From an uncultured Oscillospiraceae bacterium (GTDB lineage Bacteria; Bacillota; Clostridia; Oscillospirales; Oscillospiraceae), in the NCBI GenBank assembly GCA_947626845.1, contig CANQTW010000004.1, positions 52,458 to 116,457 on the forward strand: 64,000 bases of DNA, given 5' to 3'. The notes under the pieces were generated by a model. That model was not told the origin of the DNA and made no database searches. It saw only the letters and a program-made list of their open reading frames with translations. Numbering within the stretch: the stretch's first letter is position 1; each line of letters opens with the position of its first letter. Positions 1 through 10,798 of the stretch are shown here, piece by piece. The translations under genes and the position numbers were made by a program.

Positions 1-30
1 ATCGCGGGCAGAAGGGGCGATAGGGCGCTA

Positions 31-62
31 AAACGCCGTCCGGTCAGTTCCGGACGGCGTTT
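31..62 (-). terminator. Rho-independent terminator after ftsZ
   Basis: A perfect 13-bp stem (31-43 pairs with 50-62, 6-nt loop) lies 12 nt beyond the ftsZ stop. Read on the minus strand it ends in a short T run (complement of 30-33). It closes the long leftward division and cell-wall operon. Confidence 0.85.
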
Positions 63-73
63 TCAGTTGAGTT

Positions 74-1195
<1,122 letters not shown>

Positions 1196-1278
1196 TTTAT
1201 ATCCTCCTCCAAGCGCGCGGAGCGCGCTTTCTTTTGTATAGCGGGTCTTTCCCTTTTCATCTTGGTATAGATACGTTT

Positions 1279-1307
1279 ATTGTAAACCGTTTTTTCCCGC
1301 AGGTCAA
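1279..1307 (-). promoter_or_regulatory. Sigma-A promoter for ftsZ
   Basis: On the minus strand TTGACC (1307-1302) and TACAAT (1284-1279) are separated by exactly 17 nt. The predicted leader of about 75 nt contains a GC-rich palindrome (AGCGCGC/GCGCGCT, about 1213-1230) just before the ribosome-binding site. This gives ftsZ expression beyond read-through from the dcw operon. Confidence 0.75.
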
Positions 1308-1381
1308 TACCAAAGTGGAATTTTTATTCAATCAAAACACAAATTCGACAGTAATCTTGACGGAATAAGCGCATGTCGTCC

Positions 1382-2137
1382 TCAAAGGAGGAAGTGCAGG
1401 CCCTTGATCTTGGCGTCGTAATACACGCTCTGACCGTTGCCGGGATCGGTATGATCCTTCAAGAAGTCCCTGAGAAGGGTCCCGAATTTCAGGTCCAGCT
1501 CGTCATCGGCCCCGAAGTTGAAGCGGTAGCCGTTGTAGTCAAAGGTGATGGCGGAGAGGTTGGTCATGTCGATCCAGGCCATCTTGTCAAGCCGTTGATA
1601 CTTGCTTGCTGTTTTGAGGTAGTCGGTCAGGGCCGTGACGCGGGGCGTCTCGCTCTTGCCGAAGGAGATGGTCTTGCCCGCCTGGGGGTCTTCGGGGATG
1701 GCCCCCCGTACCTCCACCCCCTGGGGGACGTAGGAGGATTTCTCCAAGATTCTTCCGTTCAGGTCCAGGATATAGTAGCTCCCGCCGGAGACGATGTAGG
1801 CGGCGGAGACGGATTCCGTGATCTGGATGGTCACCGTTCCGGGAAGATGGCGGATGACCTTGACCGTGTCCACATAGGGCAGGGCGGATTTGATGGCGAT
1901 CTCAGCGGCGGAGCTGTTGAGGAAAAAGACAGAGTTATCCTTTTCGATGCCGGACACGGCGATGATCTGGCCGGCGGTGTACTTCTCCGCCCCCTCCACG
2001 GTGATGTCCGTTATCTTGAAAAAGAGCCCCATGGCCGCGATGGCGGTGATCAAAATAAACGCCACGGCCACAGTCACAAAGAGCGCGCCGTCACCGGGAG
2101 AATACCGGTTCCTTCCTTTTGTGCTTCCCATCTTCAT
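1382..2137 (-). CDS. divIB: Cell division protein DivIB/FtsQ
   Basis: This is a bitopic divisome protein that works with FtsL and DivIC to recruit and regulate the septal synthase. The 251-residue protein has a short cytoplasmic N-terminus, one transmembrane helix at about residues 18-40 and a POTRA (FtsQ-type) domain starting at FKITDITVEGAEKYT. An extracytoplasmic beta domain follows. Its position between murA and ftsZ is the usual Firmicutes location. Sequence conservation is low, as is normal for this family, so the call rests on topology, the POTRA pattern and context. Confidence 0.9.
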   Translation of the reverse strand: MKMGSTKGRNRYSPGDGALFVTVAVAFILITAIAAMGLFFKITDITVEGAEKYTAGQIIAVSGIEKDNSVFFLNSSAAEIAIKSALPYVDTVKVIRHLPGTVTIQITESVSAAYIVSGGSYYILDLNGRILEKSSYVPQGVEVRGAIPEDPQAGKTISFGKSETPRVTALTDYLKTASKYQRLDKMAWIDMTNLSAITFDYNGYRFNFGADDELDLKFGTLLRDFLKDHTDPGNGQSVYYDAKIKGLHFLL

Positions 2138-2146
2138 CCGTTCCTT

Positions 2147-3403
2147 TCAGTCTTCTACTCTCTTCGCGTTGATGCCTAACGCCTGTAAATTGCGGTCTAT
2201 GTTCTCATAGCCGCGCAGAATATGCTCCGTACCGGAAATCCTCGTCTCCCCCTCCGCCGCCAGGGCGGCCACAAGGAGGGCCGCGCCGCCGCGAAGGTCG
2301 GGGGCGGTGACCGCCGCGCCGTAGAGCGGCCTGCCGCCGAAAACACGTGCGATCTGCCCGTCCACACGGATATCCGCGCCCATTTTGATAAGCTCAGGCA
2401 CATGGCGGAAGCGGTTCTCAAAAATCGTCTCCACAAAGGCCGACGTCCCTCTGGCCCGCAGAGCCGCCGCCATCAGGGGCGGCTGGGCGTCGGTGGGGAA
2501 TCCGGGATAGGGCCTGGTGGTGACGGTCAGGGGCGGCTTTAGGCGGTCCCCCGCGGCGGCCACCAAGGTGCCGCACCGGTAGCAGAGGCACACGCCCATC
2601 TGGCGGAAGGCGTCGTTGACGGCGGTAAGGTCCCGCTCGCAGACCTGCCGCAGAACGATCCGCCCTCCGGCGGAGGCGACGGCGGCTATGTACGTGGCCG
2701 CGGCGATCCTGTCGGGGATCACCCGATGGCGGACCATGGGGGCGAAAGCGCCCCCCTCCACCGTCAGGCTGGAGGTCCCGGCGCCGCTGATCCTGGCGCC
2801 CATGGCTGTGAGGTAACGCGCAAGGTCGCGTATCTCCGGCTCACGGGCGGCGTTGGTGATCAGCGTCAGGCCCTGGGCGCCGGCGGCGGCGATCATGGCG
2901 TTTTCGGTGGCTCCCACACTGGGGAATTTCAGATCGATCCTGGCGCCCTGAAGCCGCGGCGCGCGGAAGATCAGCCTGCCGCGGCATCTGCTGATCCCCG
3001 CGCCAAGGCGCTCCATGGCGTCCAGGTGCAGGTCAATGGGCCGGGGGCCCAGCTCGCATCCTCCCGGCATGGAGAGCGCCGCCTGCCCTGTGCGGGCCAG
3101 GATGGCGCCCAGGAATACCACGGAGGAGCGCATACGGCGCATCAGGGGGTCGGGGATATCCCAGCCTGTCATGGTGGAGGAGTCCACCCAGACCGTGCCG
3201 TCCGTAAACTCCGTTTTGCACCCCAAGTGTCTCAAAATGGCAAGGGCGGCCTCCACGTCGGTAAGGGCGGGAACATTCGTCAGCACGGTCTCGCCGGCGG
3301 AAAGTATGGAGGCTGCCAATATCGGAAGAGCGCTGTTTTTCGCCCCTTGTAAGCTGATTTCACCGGAGAGCCGGCGGCCCCCCGTCACTGTCAAGCTGCT
3401 CAT
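2147..3403 (-). CDS. murA: UDP-N-acetylglucosamine 1-carboxyvinyltransferase MurA
   Basis: MurA transfers enolpyruvate from PEP to UDP-GlcNAc, the first committed step of peptidoglycan precursor synthesis, in the cytoplasm. The 418-residue protein is the usual length. Lys22-Asn23 match the conserved substrate-binding pair, and Cys117 in PGGCELGPRP is the PEP-binding, fosfomycin-reactive cysteine. It lies between murG and divIB with a 9-nt gap to divIB and about 85 nt to murG. Clostridia often carry a second MurA copy elsewhere, which cannot be checked here. Confidence 0.97.
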   Translation of the reverse strand: MSSLTVTGGRRLSGEISLQGAKNSALPILAASILSAGETVLTNVPALTDVEAALAILRHLGCKTEFTDGTVWVDSSTMTGWDIPDPLMRRMRSSVVFLGAILARTGQAALSMPGGCELGPRPIDLHLDAMERLGAGISRCRGRLIFRAPRLQGARIDLKFPSVGATENAMIAAAGAQGLTLITNAAREPEIRDLARYLTAMGARISGAGTSSLTVEGGAFAPMVRHRVIPDRIAAATYIAAVASAGGRIVLRQVCERDLTAVNDAFRQMGVCLCYRCGTLVAAAGDRLKPPLTVTTRPYPGFPTDAQPPLMAAALRARGTSAFVETIFENRFRHVPELIKMGADIRVDGQIARVFGGRPLYGAAVTAPDLRGGAALLVAALAAEGETRISGTEHILRGYENIDRNLQALGINAKRVED

Positions 3404-3488
3404 AGTGACCCCCGAAAAGTTTTATTTTCAGGTCATACTATGCGCAGACACGTTTTTCGGTTCCTTTCCCCATAAAAGGGGCGAAGGA

Positions 3489-4610
3489 TCATTTCATCAG
3501 GTCGAGAATCTCGTTTACGATCCTGTCGCAGGCGTCGGTGACGCCCATGGCGCGGGACGCTTTTTCCATGGAGGCCAGCCGGTCCCTGTCCCGCAGGAGC
3601 GCGGCGGCTGTGTTGTAGAGCTTCTCTCCGGTACAGGAGTCCTCGGTGAGTACCACCGCTCCTCCGGCCTTTTCCAGCTCACGGGCGTTCTTCGTCTGCT
3701 GGTCGTTGGTGACGTTGGGCGAGGGCACCAGGATACTGGCCCGCCCCAGGGCTGTCAGCTCCGCCAGGGTGGAGGCCCCGGCGCGGCAGAGGACCAGGTC
3801 GGCGGCGGTCATCACCGGGCCCATGTTGTCGATATAGGCCCGCAGGTCCTCCCATTGGGGGAGGCCGTAGACGTTCACCTTGCCCAGGCGCTCCCGCATC
3901 CTGTCCAGGCCCGTCTCGCCGTTGCCTGTGGCGTGGAGGTGGAGCATGGCGCCGCTTCTGGCGTTGAGGCTGATGAACTCCGCCATCATACTGTTCATGT
4001 TATCCGCCCCCAGGCTGCCCCAGAAGGACACCACCAGGGGCTTTCCGGTCAGGCCCAGCTTCCGCTTCGCCTCCTCCCGGCTCATCCGCAGGAAGTCCTC
4101 ACGCACCGGCGTACCGGTGAAAACCACCCGGTCAGGCTTTTTGCAGTGCTCCCCCGCCGAGGCGAAGGCCACCATGACCTTATCCACCTGGGAGGACAGC
4201 ATTTTGGTGGTAAGCCCCGGCACGGCGTTGGACTCGTGGATAGCCGTGTGGATGCCCATTTTGGACGCCTGATGCAGAACCGGCCAGCACACATATCCTC
4301 CGGTGCCGAAAACCACGTCGGGCCGGAAGGTCTCAATAAGCTCCCGACTCTCCTTTCGGGCCACGGAGAGGTTTTTCACCATCTCCACATTATGCCGGAT
4401 ATCCGCCGGAGAGACGCCTCTGCGAAGGCCGGTGACGGTGATATTCTTCAGCTCAAAGCCGGCGGCGGGGATCAGCTGGCGTTCCAGCACCCGACCCGCT
4501 CCGGCAAACAGGAAGTCCGCTTCCGGAAAGAGCTCCCGAAGCCTGCCGGCCACGGCCAGGGCGGGGTTGATATGGCCCGCGCTGCCGCCGCACGCGAATA
4601 GAAATCTCAT
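3489..4610 (-). CDS. murG: UDP-GlcNAc:undecaprenyl-pyrophosphoryl-MurNAc-pentapeptide transferase MurG
   Basis: This membrane-associated GT-B glycosyltransferase converts lipid I to lipid II. The 373-residue protein starts with the glycine-rich donor/acceptor loop CGGSAGHINPA (residues 7-17). Its C-terminal half has the UDP-GlcNAc pocket RAGASTLAELTALG and NVTNDQQTKNA, with the conserved Glu and Gln residues. The start overlaps the end of ftsW by 4 nt (ATGA), so the two are translationally coupled, as is common for these partners in lipid II supply. Confidence 0.97.
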   Translation of the reverse strand: MRFLFACGGSAGHINPALAVAGRLRELFPEADFLFAGAGRVLERQLIPAAGFELKNITVTGLRRGVSPADIRHNVEMVKNLSVARKESRELIETFRPDVVFGTGGYVCWPVLHQASKMGIHTAIHESNAVPGLTTKMLSSQVDKVMVAFASAGEHCKKPDRVVFTGTPVREDFLRMSREEAKRKLGLTGKPLVVSFWGSLGADNMNSMMAEFISLNARSGAMLHLHATGNGETGLDRMRERLGKVNVYGLPQWEDLRAYIDNMGPVMTAADLVLCRAGASTLAELTALGRASILVPSPNVTNDQQTKNARELEKAGGAVVLTEDSCTGEKLYNTAAALLRDRDRLASMEKASRAMGVTDACDRIVNEILDLMK

Positions 4611-5839
4611 GGCTCCTCCACATCCTCACTCTTCTTTTTTCTCAGCGGAATCTCCCGCGAGATGGAAAGCACGATCCCCATCTCGCCCAGCTGTATGAGA
4701 AGGGCCGTCCCGCCGTAGCTGAAGAACGGCAGGGAGATGCCCGTACAGGGGACGAGATTCGTCACCACGGCCACGTTCAGGAACACCTGGATAGCCAGCA
4801 AGCTTACGATCCCCACGATGACCAGGGACCCGAACCGGTCCTTGGCGTGGAGGGCCAGCCAGTAGCCGCGGATGATGAGGACGGCAAAGAGGAAGAGGAT
4901 GAGCATGGCGCCGATAAAGCCCAGCTCCTCGCAGACGATGGAGAAGATGAAGTCGTTGTGCTCCTCCGGCAGATACATATACTTTTGTCTCCCCTGCCCC
5001 AGCCCCAGGCCGGTCATGCCGCCGGAGCCGATGGCGTACAGGGACTGGATGGTCTGGAGGCCCTTGTTCAGGGGATCTGACCAGGGGTCCTGCCAGACGG
5101 TGATGCGGGAGGATGCGTAGGGGAAGAAGTTGACCACCACAAACCCCACAACGCCCACCACGCCGACGCCCAGGAGAAAGCACCACAGGGGCGCTCCGCC
5201 CACAAACATCATGATGGCGCCGATGGCGATGATGATAACGGAGGCCGACAGGTGCGGCTCCAGGATCAGCAGAAAGACGGTGACGGCCAGGACGCCCGCA
5301 AAGGGCACCACGCCGTAGCGGAAGGTCTTCATTTTCCCCCGGTAGAGGCAGATCATATGGGCGAACAGGAGGATGATGGCGATCTTGGCGATCTCCGAGG
5401 GCTGGAAGGTGGTGAACCCCAGGTTGAACCAGCGGTTGGCGCCCACCTCGCTTTTTCCGGTACCCAAAAAGGGCACCAGGGCCAGCAAAAAACCCGTGAT
5501 GACCACAAGCAGCGGCGTCATGCGCCGGTAGAAGGTGGAGGGCAGGGTGGACAGGAAGATCATCAGCGCGATGCCAAGGCCGGAAAAGCCCAGCTGCCGG
5601 AGGAAGATCCCCATGCCGTTCCCGTCCTTGAAATACGCCCTGGCGAAGCTGGCGGAGAGCACCATCACCACGCCAATGGACAAAATGAGCAGCGTCAGCA
5701 GGAAGAAGGGCAGATCGAAGGCCCCGCGCTCCACGCGGCGGCTCTCCTCACGCCTGTCGCGCAGCTGCTCGCCGGCATAGTCCATATCCGCGTATTCCGT
5801 CTGCCCCGCGTTAACGGCGCTTTTTCCAAGGCGTGCCAT
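4607..5839 (-). CDS. ftsW: SEDS-family peptidoglycan polymerase FtsW (SpoVE-like)
   Basis: FtsW is the septal glycosyltransferase that polymerises lipid II together with its class B PBP. The 410-residue protein has a hydrophilic N-terminal arm of about 48 residues and then about ten transmembrane helices. Family hallmarks are present: GANRWFNLGFTTFQPSEIAK after helix 3-4, and HNDFIFSIVCEELG, which carries the catalytically important Asp. It sits between mraY and murG. Division FtsW and sporulation SpoVE cannot be told apart from sequence alone, and one gene may serve both roles. Confidence 0.95.
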   Translation of the reverse strand: MARLGKSAVNAGQTEYADMDYAGEQLRDRREESRRVERGAFDLPFFLLTLLILSIGVVMVLSASFARAYFKDGNGMGIFLRQLGFSGLGIALMIFLSTLPSTFYRRMTPLLVVITGFLLALVPFLGTGKSEVGANRWFNLGFTTFQPSEIAKIAIILLFAHMICLYRGKMKTFRYGVVPFAGVLAVTVFLLILEPHLSASVIIIAIGAIMMFVGGAPLWCFLLGVGVVGVVGFVVVNFFPYASSRITVWQDPWSDPLNKGLQTIQSLYAIGSGGMTGLGLGQGRQKYMYLPEEHNDFIFSIVCEELGFIGAMLILFLFAVLIIRGYWLALHAKDRFGSLVIVGIVSLLAIQVFLNVAVVTNLVPCTGISLPFFSYGGTALLIQLGEMGIVLSISREIPLRKKKSEDVEEP

Positions 5840-5873
5840 AGACCGCCCTCCTTTCTCAAAAATCTTGAATCAA

Positions 5874-6869
5874 TCAGACCGCTCCGAACCTGTGCCTGAC
5901 GGCGAAGAACGTCAGCACCGCCAAAGCGGCGGACACAGCCGAGAAAACGGCAAAAATGCGCCGCTCGCCCCAGCCGGACATCTCCAGATGGTGATGGATA
6001 GGGGCCATCTTGAAGATGCGCTTGCCGTGGGTAAGCTTGAAATAGGTGACCTGGATGATGTCGGACAGCGTCTCCACGATGTAGATGAAGCCGAGGGGCA
6101 CCAGCACCAGGGGCATATCCAGGGCAAAGGCGGTGGCGCAGATGGCGCCGCCCAGAAAGAGACTGCCCGTGTCCCCCATGAACACCTTGGCCGGATAGAA
6201 GTTGAAGATCAAAAAGCCCACAAGGCCCCCCGCCAGGGCGGCGCCGAACAGGCCCACGGAGCCGTAGCCCCACGCCGCCGCGATGGAGGCATAGCAGACG
6301 GCCACAGGCGTGGTGACGCCGGCGCAGAGGCCGTCAACGCCGTCGGTGATGTTCACCGCGTTGACGCATCCCACGATGACGAACACGGCAAAGGCGATGT
6401 AGAGCGGATAGGGGACGTGGACGGTCACGTCAAAAAACGGGATGTAGAGGTTGGAGCTCAAATGCCCCTCCAGCCTCAAAAGCAGAATCAGCACCACCGC
6501 GGCGGCGATCTGGAGCGCCAGCTTCTGCCAGGCGGTCAGGCCGAGATTCTGCTTCTTCTTCACCTTCTCATAGTCGTCCAAAAAGCCGATGAGGCCGAAA
6601 AGGAGGGAGAAAACAAGGATGATGATATGCCTCCAGTCCCCGGCGGCGATGTCGTCCAGGCCCCCCAGGACGCACATGGCGGCGATGCCCGTAATGAACA
6701 TCAGCCCGCCCATGGTGGGGGTCCCCTGCTTGCCCAGATGCCAGGTAGGGCCGTCTGACCGGATGGTCTGTCCGGCGTGCATACGCCTGAGCGCCGGTAT
6801 GAGGGCGATGCCCACGATCACCGTCACGAGAAAGGAGCCGGTAAAGGCCCATATCAGATCCAAAATCAT
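5874..6869 (-). CDS. mraY: Phospho-N-acetylmuramoyl-pentapeptide-transferase MraY
   Basis: MraY moves phospho-MurNAc-pentapeptide from UDP to undecaprenyl phosphate, making lipid I at the inner face of the membrane. The 331-residue protein has about ten transmembrane helices. The catalytic motifs are clear: FLDDYEKVKKK (Asp-Asp pair), NAVNITDGVDGL, FMGDTGSLFLGG and the HHHLEMSGWGE loop with the His triad. It follows murE by about 18 nt. In many Firmicutes murF or murD flank it, but neither is present here. Confidence 0.97.
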   Translation of the reverse strand: MILDLIWAFTGSFLVTVIVGIALIPALRRMHAGQTIRSDGPTWHLGKQGTPTMGGLMFITGIAAMCVLGGLDDIAAGDWRHIIILVFSLLFGLIGFLDDYEKVKKKQNLGLTAWQKLALQIAAAVVLILLLRLEGHLSSNLYIPFFDVTVHVPYPLYIAFAVFVIVGCVNAVNITDGVDGLCAGVTTPVAVCYASIAAAWGYGSVGLFGAALAGGLVGFLIFNFYPAKVFMGDTGSLFLGGAICATAFALDMPLVLVPLGFIYIVETLSDIIQVTYFKLTHGKRIFKMAPIHHHLEMSGWGERRIFAVFSAVSAALAVLTFFAVRHRFGAV

Positions 6870-6887
6870 TTTTCTTCCGTCCTATCG

Positions 6888-8339
6888 TCAATGCATTTCG
6901 CTGAGAATCTCCGCCACCACCTCGCGCTCGTCGAAGTGGCGCTTCACGTGGTCGATCTCCTGGTAGGTCTCATGTCCCTTCCCCGCCAGGATCACCACAT
7001 CGCCTGTCTTGGCTGTCTCCAGCGCGTGGCGGATGGCCTGCCGCCGGTCCACGATCACGTCATACGGCGTCTTTTTCCCCGACGACGTGACCCCCGCCAA
7101 GATATCCTCTATGATGGCCTCCGGCTTTTCCGTGCGGGGATTGTCCGAGGTGACGATCACCCGGTCCGCCAGCTCCATGGCGATGCGGCCCATGATAGGT
7201 CTCTTGGCGCTGTCCCGGTCCCCGCCGCAGCCGAAGAGCACGACGGTCCTGCCCTTGGCAAAGCCCTTGACGGTCTTGATAATGTTCTCCAGGGCGTCCG
7301 GGGTGTGGGCGTAGTCGATGAGCACCGTGTAATCGGTGTCTGTAGGCACCACCTCCGCCCTGCCCTTGACGCCGGCGCATTTGGCCATGGCCGGCCCGAT
7401 CTCCTCCAGCGGAACGCCGGCGCACACCGCCGACGCGGCGGCGGCCAGGGCGTTGTATACGCTGAACTGGCCGGGGATGCCCAGCGTGAGCTTTTCCAGC
7501 TTTCCGGTCATCAGGGCGCAGAAGCTCACCCTGTTCTGGTGGAGCCTTATATCCCGCGCCGTCAGGTCGGCGCTGTCGCTTTTGGCGGAATAGGTGAACA
7601 CGCGGTTTGAGGCGGCCTTCAGCATGGTCTCCGCCCAGGGATCGTCCATGTTGATGATCGCGGTCCCGCACATGGAAAAGAGCTTCGCTTTGGCCTGGGC
7701 GTAAGCCTCCATGGTCTTGTGAAAATCAAGATGGTCCTCTGTCAGATTCGTAAAGATGCCCTGGTCAAAGGCGATGCCGTAGACCCGGTCCAGCATGAGG
7801 GCGTGGGAGGACACCTCCATCACCGCGTAGCGGCACCCGGCCTCCACCATACGGGCCAGAATGGCCTGCAGCTCCAGGCAGTCGGGAGTGGTGCGCTCGG
7901 CGGGCGTCTCCTCCCCGCCGATCATGATGCGGTTGGTGCCGATAAGGCCCACCTTCGCCCCCTGGGTCTCCTCCAAGAGCGTCTTGATCAGGTTGGTGGT
8001 GGTGGTCTTGCCGTTGGTGCCCGTGACGCCGATCATATGGAGCGCGCGGGAGGGATTGCCGTACCGGTTTCCGGCGGCTATGGCCATGGCCAGGCGGGAA
8101 TCCCGTACCAGGACGGCCGGCGTCCCCTCCGGGGCCTCCTCGCCGATGATCACCGCCGCGCCCTTCTCCAGGGCGGCGGGGATGAACCGGTGCCCGTCGC
8201 TCTCATAGCCTCGGATCGCCAGGAACGCGCAGCCTGGCACGGCCTTACGGGAGTCGGACACCAGCTCTGTGATCTCCAGCTCCGGGTCGGCCCGCAGCTC
8301 CGTCACGTCGATATTCTCAATAAGCTCTGAAAGCTTCAT
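6888..8339 (-). CDS. murE: UDP-MurNAc-tripeptide synthetase MurE (meso-DAP type)
   Basis: MurE is a cytosolic Mur ligase that adds the third stem-peptide residue to UDP-MurNAc-L-Ala-D-Glu. The ATP-binding loop GVTGTNGKTTTT is intact, and the carbamylated-lysine region GVKGRAEVV is recognisable. DNPR in TSDNPRTEKPE is the motif associated with meso-diaminopimelate specificity, so a DAP-type peptidoglycan is inferred. I chose the ATG at 8339, which starts MKLSEL. A GTG five codons upstream (8354) is possible but has no ribosome-binding site; a weak GGTGAT precedes the ATG. Confidence 0.96.
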   Translation of the reverse strand: MKLSELIENIDVTELRADPELEITELVSDSRKAVPGCAFLAIRGYESDGHRFIPAALEKGAAVIIGEEAPEGTPAVLVRDSRLAMAIAAGNRYGNPSRALHMIGVTGTNGKTTTTNLIKTLLEETQGAKVGLIGTNRIMIGGEETPAERTTPDCLELQAILARMVEAGCRYAVMEVSSHALMLDRVYGIAFDQGIFTNLTEDHLDFHKTMEAYAQAKAKLFSMCGTAIINMDDPWAETMLKAASNRVFTYSAKSDSADLTARDIRLHQNRVSFCALMTGKLEKLTLGIPGQFSVYNALAAAASAVCAGVPLEEIGPAMAKCAGVKGRAEVVPTDTDYTVLIDYAHTPDALENIIKTVKGFAKGRTVVLFGCGGDRDSAKRPIMGRIAMELADRVIVTSDNPRTEKPEAIIEDILAGVTSSGKKTPYDVIVDRRQAIRHALETAKTGDVVILAGKGHETYQEIDHVKRHFDEREVVAEILSEMH

Positions 8340-8399
8340 ACGATCACCATTCACATGATTGAAAAGATTCGGGACCCGCGCGAGGCTCTCGCGGCGGCA

Positions 8400-10727
8400 T
8401 CAATAAAAGCCCAGATTCGAGTTGTCCACCAGCGTCACGTTGATGACCGCCCCGTAGGGCACCTCGGTGCCCGCCTCCACAGCCTGGGAGGCCACCTTCA
8501 CGCCGGAGGCCGCCGGAGAGGCGCCGGAGGTATCCAGGTAGAGGCCCAGGTTTTGCAGCTGGTTCCTGGCGGCGTTGACTGTCTTGCCGGTGAGATCCGG
8601 CACCACCACCGTCTCCTGGGGGGCCTGCTCTCCCAGATAGACGATCATCTGACTGCCCGCCGCGATCTGCGCCCCCGCCACAGGGAGCTGGGCGGTAACG
8701 GTGTCGCCGGTGCCCACCTCTCTCAGGCTGAGCCCCAGCTCCTTCGCTTTCTCTCTGGCCGCCAGGACGCCGCTGCCGATGAACCGAGGCGTCGTCACGT
8801 CCAGAAGGGCCTCCTCGCCCTCCTCATAGATGGGCTGAACGCCCAGATACGGCAGGATCTCGCTCATGATCTTGCCCACGTAAGGGGCCGCCATCTGGCC
8901 GCCGCCGATGTAGATGCCGCTGTCCTTGCTGGGGTTATCCAGCACCAGGAGCACCGCCACCTCCGGGTCGTCGGCGGGGGCGATGCCGCAGAAGGACACC
9001 ATGTATTCCCTCACGCCTGTCTGCCGCTCCAGGGCCGTCTTGGTGGTGGTGCCGGTCTTGCCGCCCACCCGGTAGCCGGGCACATAGGCGTTGGAGCCGG
9101 TGCCGCCCTCGTCGCCCACGACGGATTCCAGGATGTCCGCCACCAGGGCGCTGGTCTCCTCGCTGATCACCTGCCGGACGACGGTAGGCTCCTTGGAGTA
9201 GATCACGTCGCCGTTGGCGTTGCGCATCTCCTTGACGATGTAGGGCTCCATCAGATATCCGCCGTTGACGGCGGCGGATACCGCCGTGATCATCTGGATA
9301 GGCGTCACGTTGAAGGTCTGGCCGAAGGATGCGGAGGCGAGGGAGGACTTGTTCCAGCTGAGGAAATCCTTGTCGGGCCACCACTGGCTGCCCGCCTCGC
9401 CGGACAGGTCGATCCCCGTCTTGTCCCGGATGCCGAAGGCCTTGACGTAATCGTTGTAGGTCTCCGCGCCGATCTTCAGGCCGATGTTGGCGAAGGCCAC
9501 GTTGCAGGAGTGCATGGCCGCCTGACGCAGGTTCTGCTCGCCGTGTCCGGCGCGCTTCCAGCAGTTGAGGTCGGTGTCACGGCCTGGGATCTGGCCCTTG
9601 GGGATCTTCCCGTAGCAGGGGAAGCTGCTGTTTTCGTTAATGACGCCCTCCTCCAGGCCGATGGCCATGGTGATGATCTTGAACACCGATCCCGGCTCAT
9701 AGGTGTCGGAGACGGCCATATTGCGCCACTGGGCCCGCTGGGCGTCCCCAATGGCCTTGCTTCTCTCCTCCGGGTCCTCGATAAGGGCGATCTCGTCCAG
9801 CGTCTCCTGGGGCAGGCCCCAGGGGTCGTTCAGGTCGTAGCTGTTGGCGTTGGCCAGTGCCAGGATCTCTCCGGTCTTCACGTTCATGACGATGACACAG
9901 CCGCCGTTCAGGATGTAGTTGGCCTCCATGGCCTGCTGAAGGTATTTCTCCGCGATGGCCTGGATGGTGGCGTCCAGGGTCAGGGTCATATCGTTGCCGT
10001 CAATGGCGTCGTTGTAGTTCTGATAGTTCTCAAAGAGCATCTCGGTGCCGTTCTGGGCCACCAAACGCACCACGGAGCCGTTGGTCCCCTCCAGGCTGTC
10101 GTCGTAGAGGGCCTCGATGCCCTCCAGGCCGAAGTTGTCCCGGCCCACAAAGCCGATGACGTGGCAGGCCAGGTCCCCGCAGGGATAGTAGCGCTTGGAA
10201 TCCTCCTCGATGTGGACGCCGGCGATGGACTGCTCCTCCTTGAATTTGCGCACCTCGTTGGCCAGCTCCGCGCTGATTTTGGTGGCCACGGTCTTGTACC
10301 AGGACTTGGTGTCCTTCATCTGCTCCAGCATGGTATCGATGTCCGCGCCCAGGATGCGGTTCAGCTCGGTGGCAATCAGCATGGGCTCGTCGTTATAGAC
10401 CTTCTCGTTCTTCTTGTACTCCTTCTCGTGGTACAGCTTGATCTCATAGGGGGAGATAAACACGGTGTAGGCCGTGGCGCTGCGGGCCAGGGTCTTGCCG
10501 TTGGCGTCGTAGATGGTGCCGCGGGAGGCGGAGACGGCCACGGAACGGGTCTGCTGGCGCACAGCCATTTCCTGATATTTGTCGTGTTCTCGGATCATCA
10601 CATTGTAGAGCTGGACGCCCAAAACAATAAACGCAACTATGCCGCACACGACTGCCAGGAAAAGTGTGCGGCCCAGTATTGTTTTGTTCGTCCTCTGACG
10701 GGAGGAACCGCTCTTGGATGTCGCCAT
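8400..10727 (-). CDS. spoVD: Class B penicillin-binding protein, SpoVD/FtsI type, with two PASTA domains
   Basis: This is the septal peptidoglycan transpeptidase partnered with FtsW. The 775-residue protein has a membrane anchor at about residues 20-43, the class B N-terminal dimerisation region and the transpeptidase domain. The active-site motifs are intact: Ser347-Val-Phe-Lys350, Ser407-Cys-Asn409 and Lys557-Thr-Gly559. Two C-terminal PASTA repeats (about 643-705 and 708-772) resemble B. subtilis SpoVD or PBP2x. Only one such PBP is present in this cluster, so it may serve both division and spore cortex synthesis. It lies between the FtsL-like gene and murE. Confidence 0.95.
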   Translation of the reverse strand: MATSKSGSSRQRTNKTILGRTLFLAVVCGIVAFIVLGVQLYNVMIREHDKYQEMAVRQQTRSVAVSASRGTIYDANGKTLARSATAYTVFISPYEIKLYHEKEYKKNEKVYNDEPMLIATELNRILGADIDTMLEQMKDTKSWYKTVATKISAELANEVRKFKEEQSIAGVHIEEDSKRYYPCGDLACHVIGFVGRDNFGLEGIEALYDDSLEGTNGSVVRLVAQNGTEMLFENYQNYNDAIDGNDMTLTLDATIQAIAEKYLQQAMEANYILNGGCVIVMNVKTGEILALANANSYDLNDPWGLPQETLDEIALIEDPEERSKAIGDAQRAQWRNMAVSDTYEPGSVFKIITMAIGLEEGVINENSSFPCYGKIPKGQIPGRDTDLNCWKRAGHGEQNLRQAAMHSCNVAFANIGLKIGAETYNDYVKAFGIRDKTGIDLSGEAGSQWWPDKDFLSWNKSSLASASFGQTFNVTPIQMITAVSAAVNGGYLMEPYIVKEMRNANGDVIYSKEPTVVRQVISEETSALVADILESVVGDEGGTGSNAYVPGYRVGGKTGTTTKTALERQTGVREYMVSFCGIAPADDPEVAVLLVLDNPSKDSGIYIGGGQMAAPYVGKIMSEILPYLGVQPIYEEGEEALLDVTTPRFIGSGVLAAREKAKELGLSLREVGTGDTVTAQLPVAGAQIAAGSQMIVYLGEQAPQETVVVPDLTGKTVNAARNQLQNLGLYLDTSGASPAASGVKVASQAVEAGTEVPYGAVINVTLVDNSNLGFY

Positions 10728-10798
10728 GATGAAACTCCCCGTTGACTGTGATAGATCGCCATGGGCGGCTTTCCGCCCTCTCTCAGTTTATAGCGTCT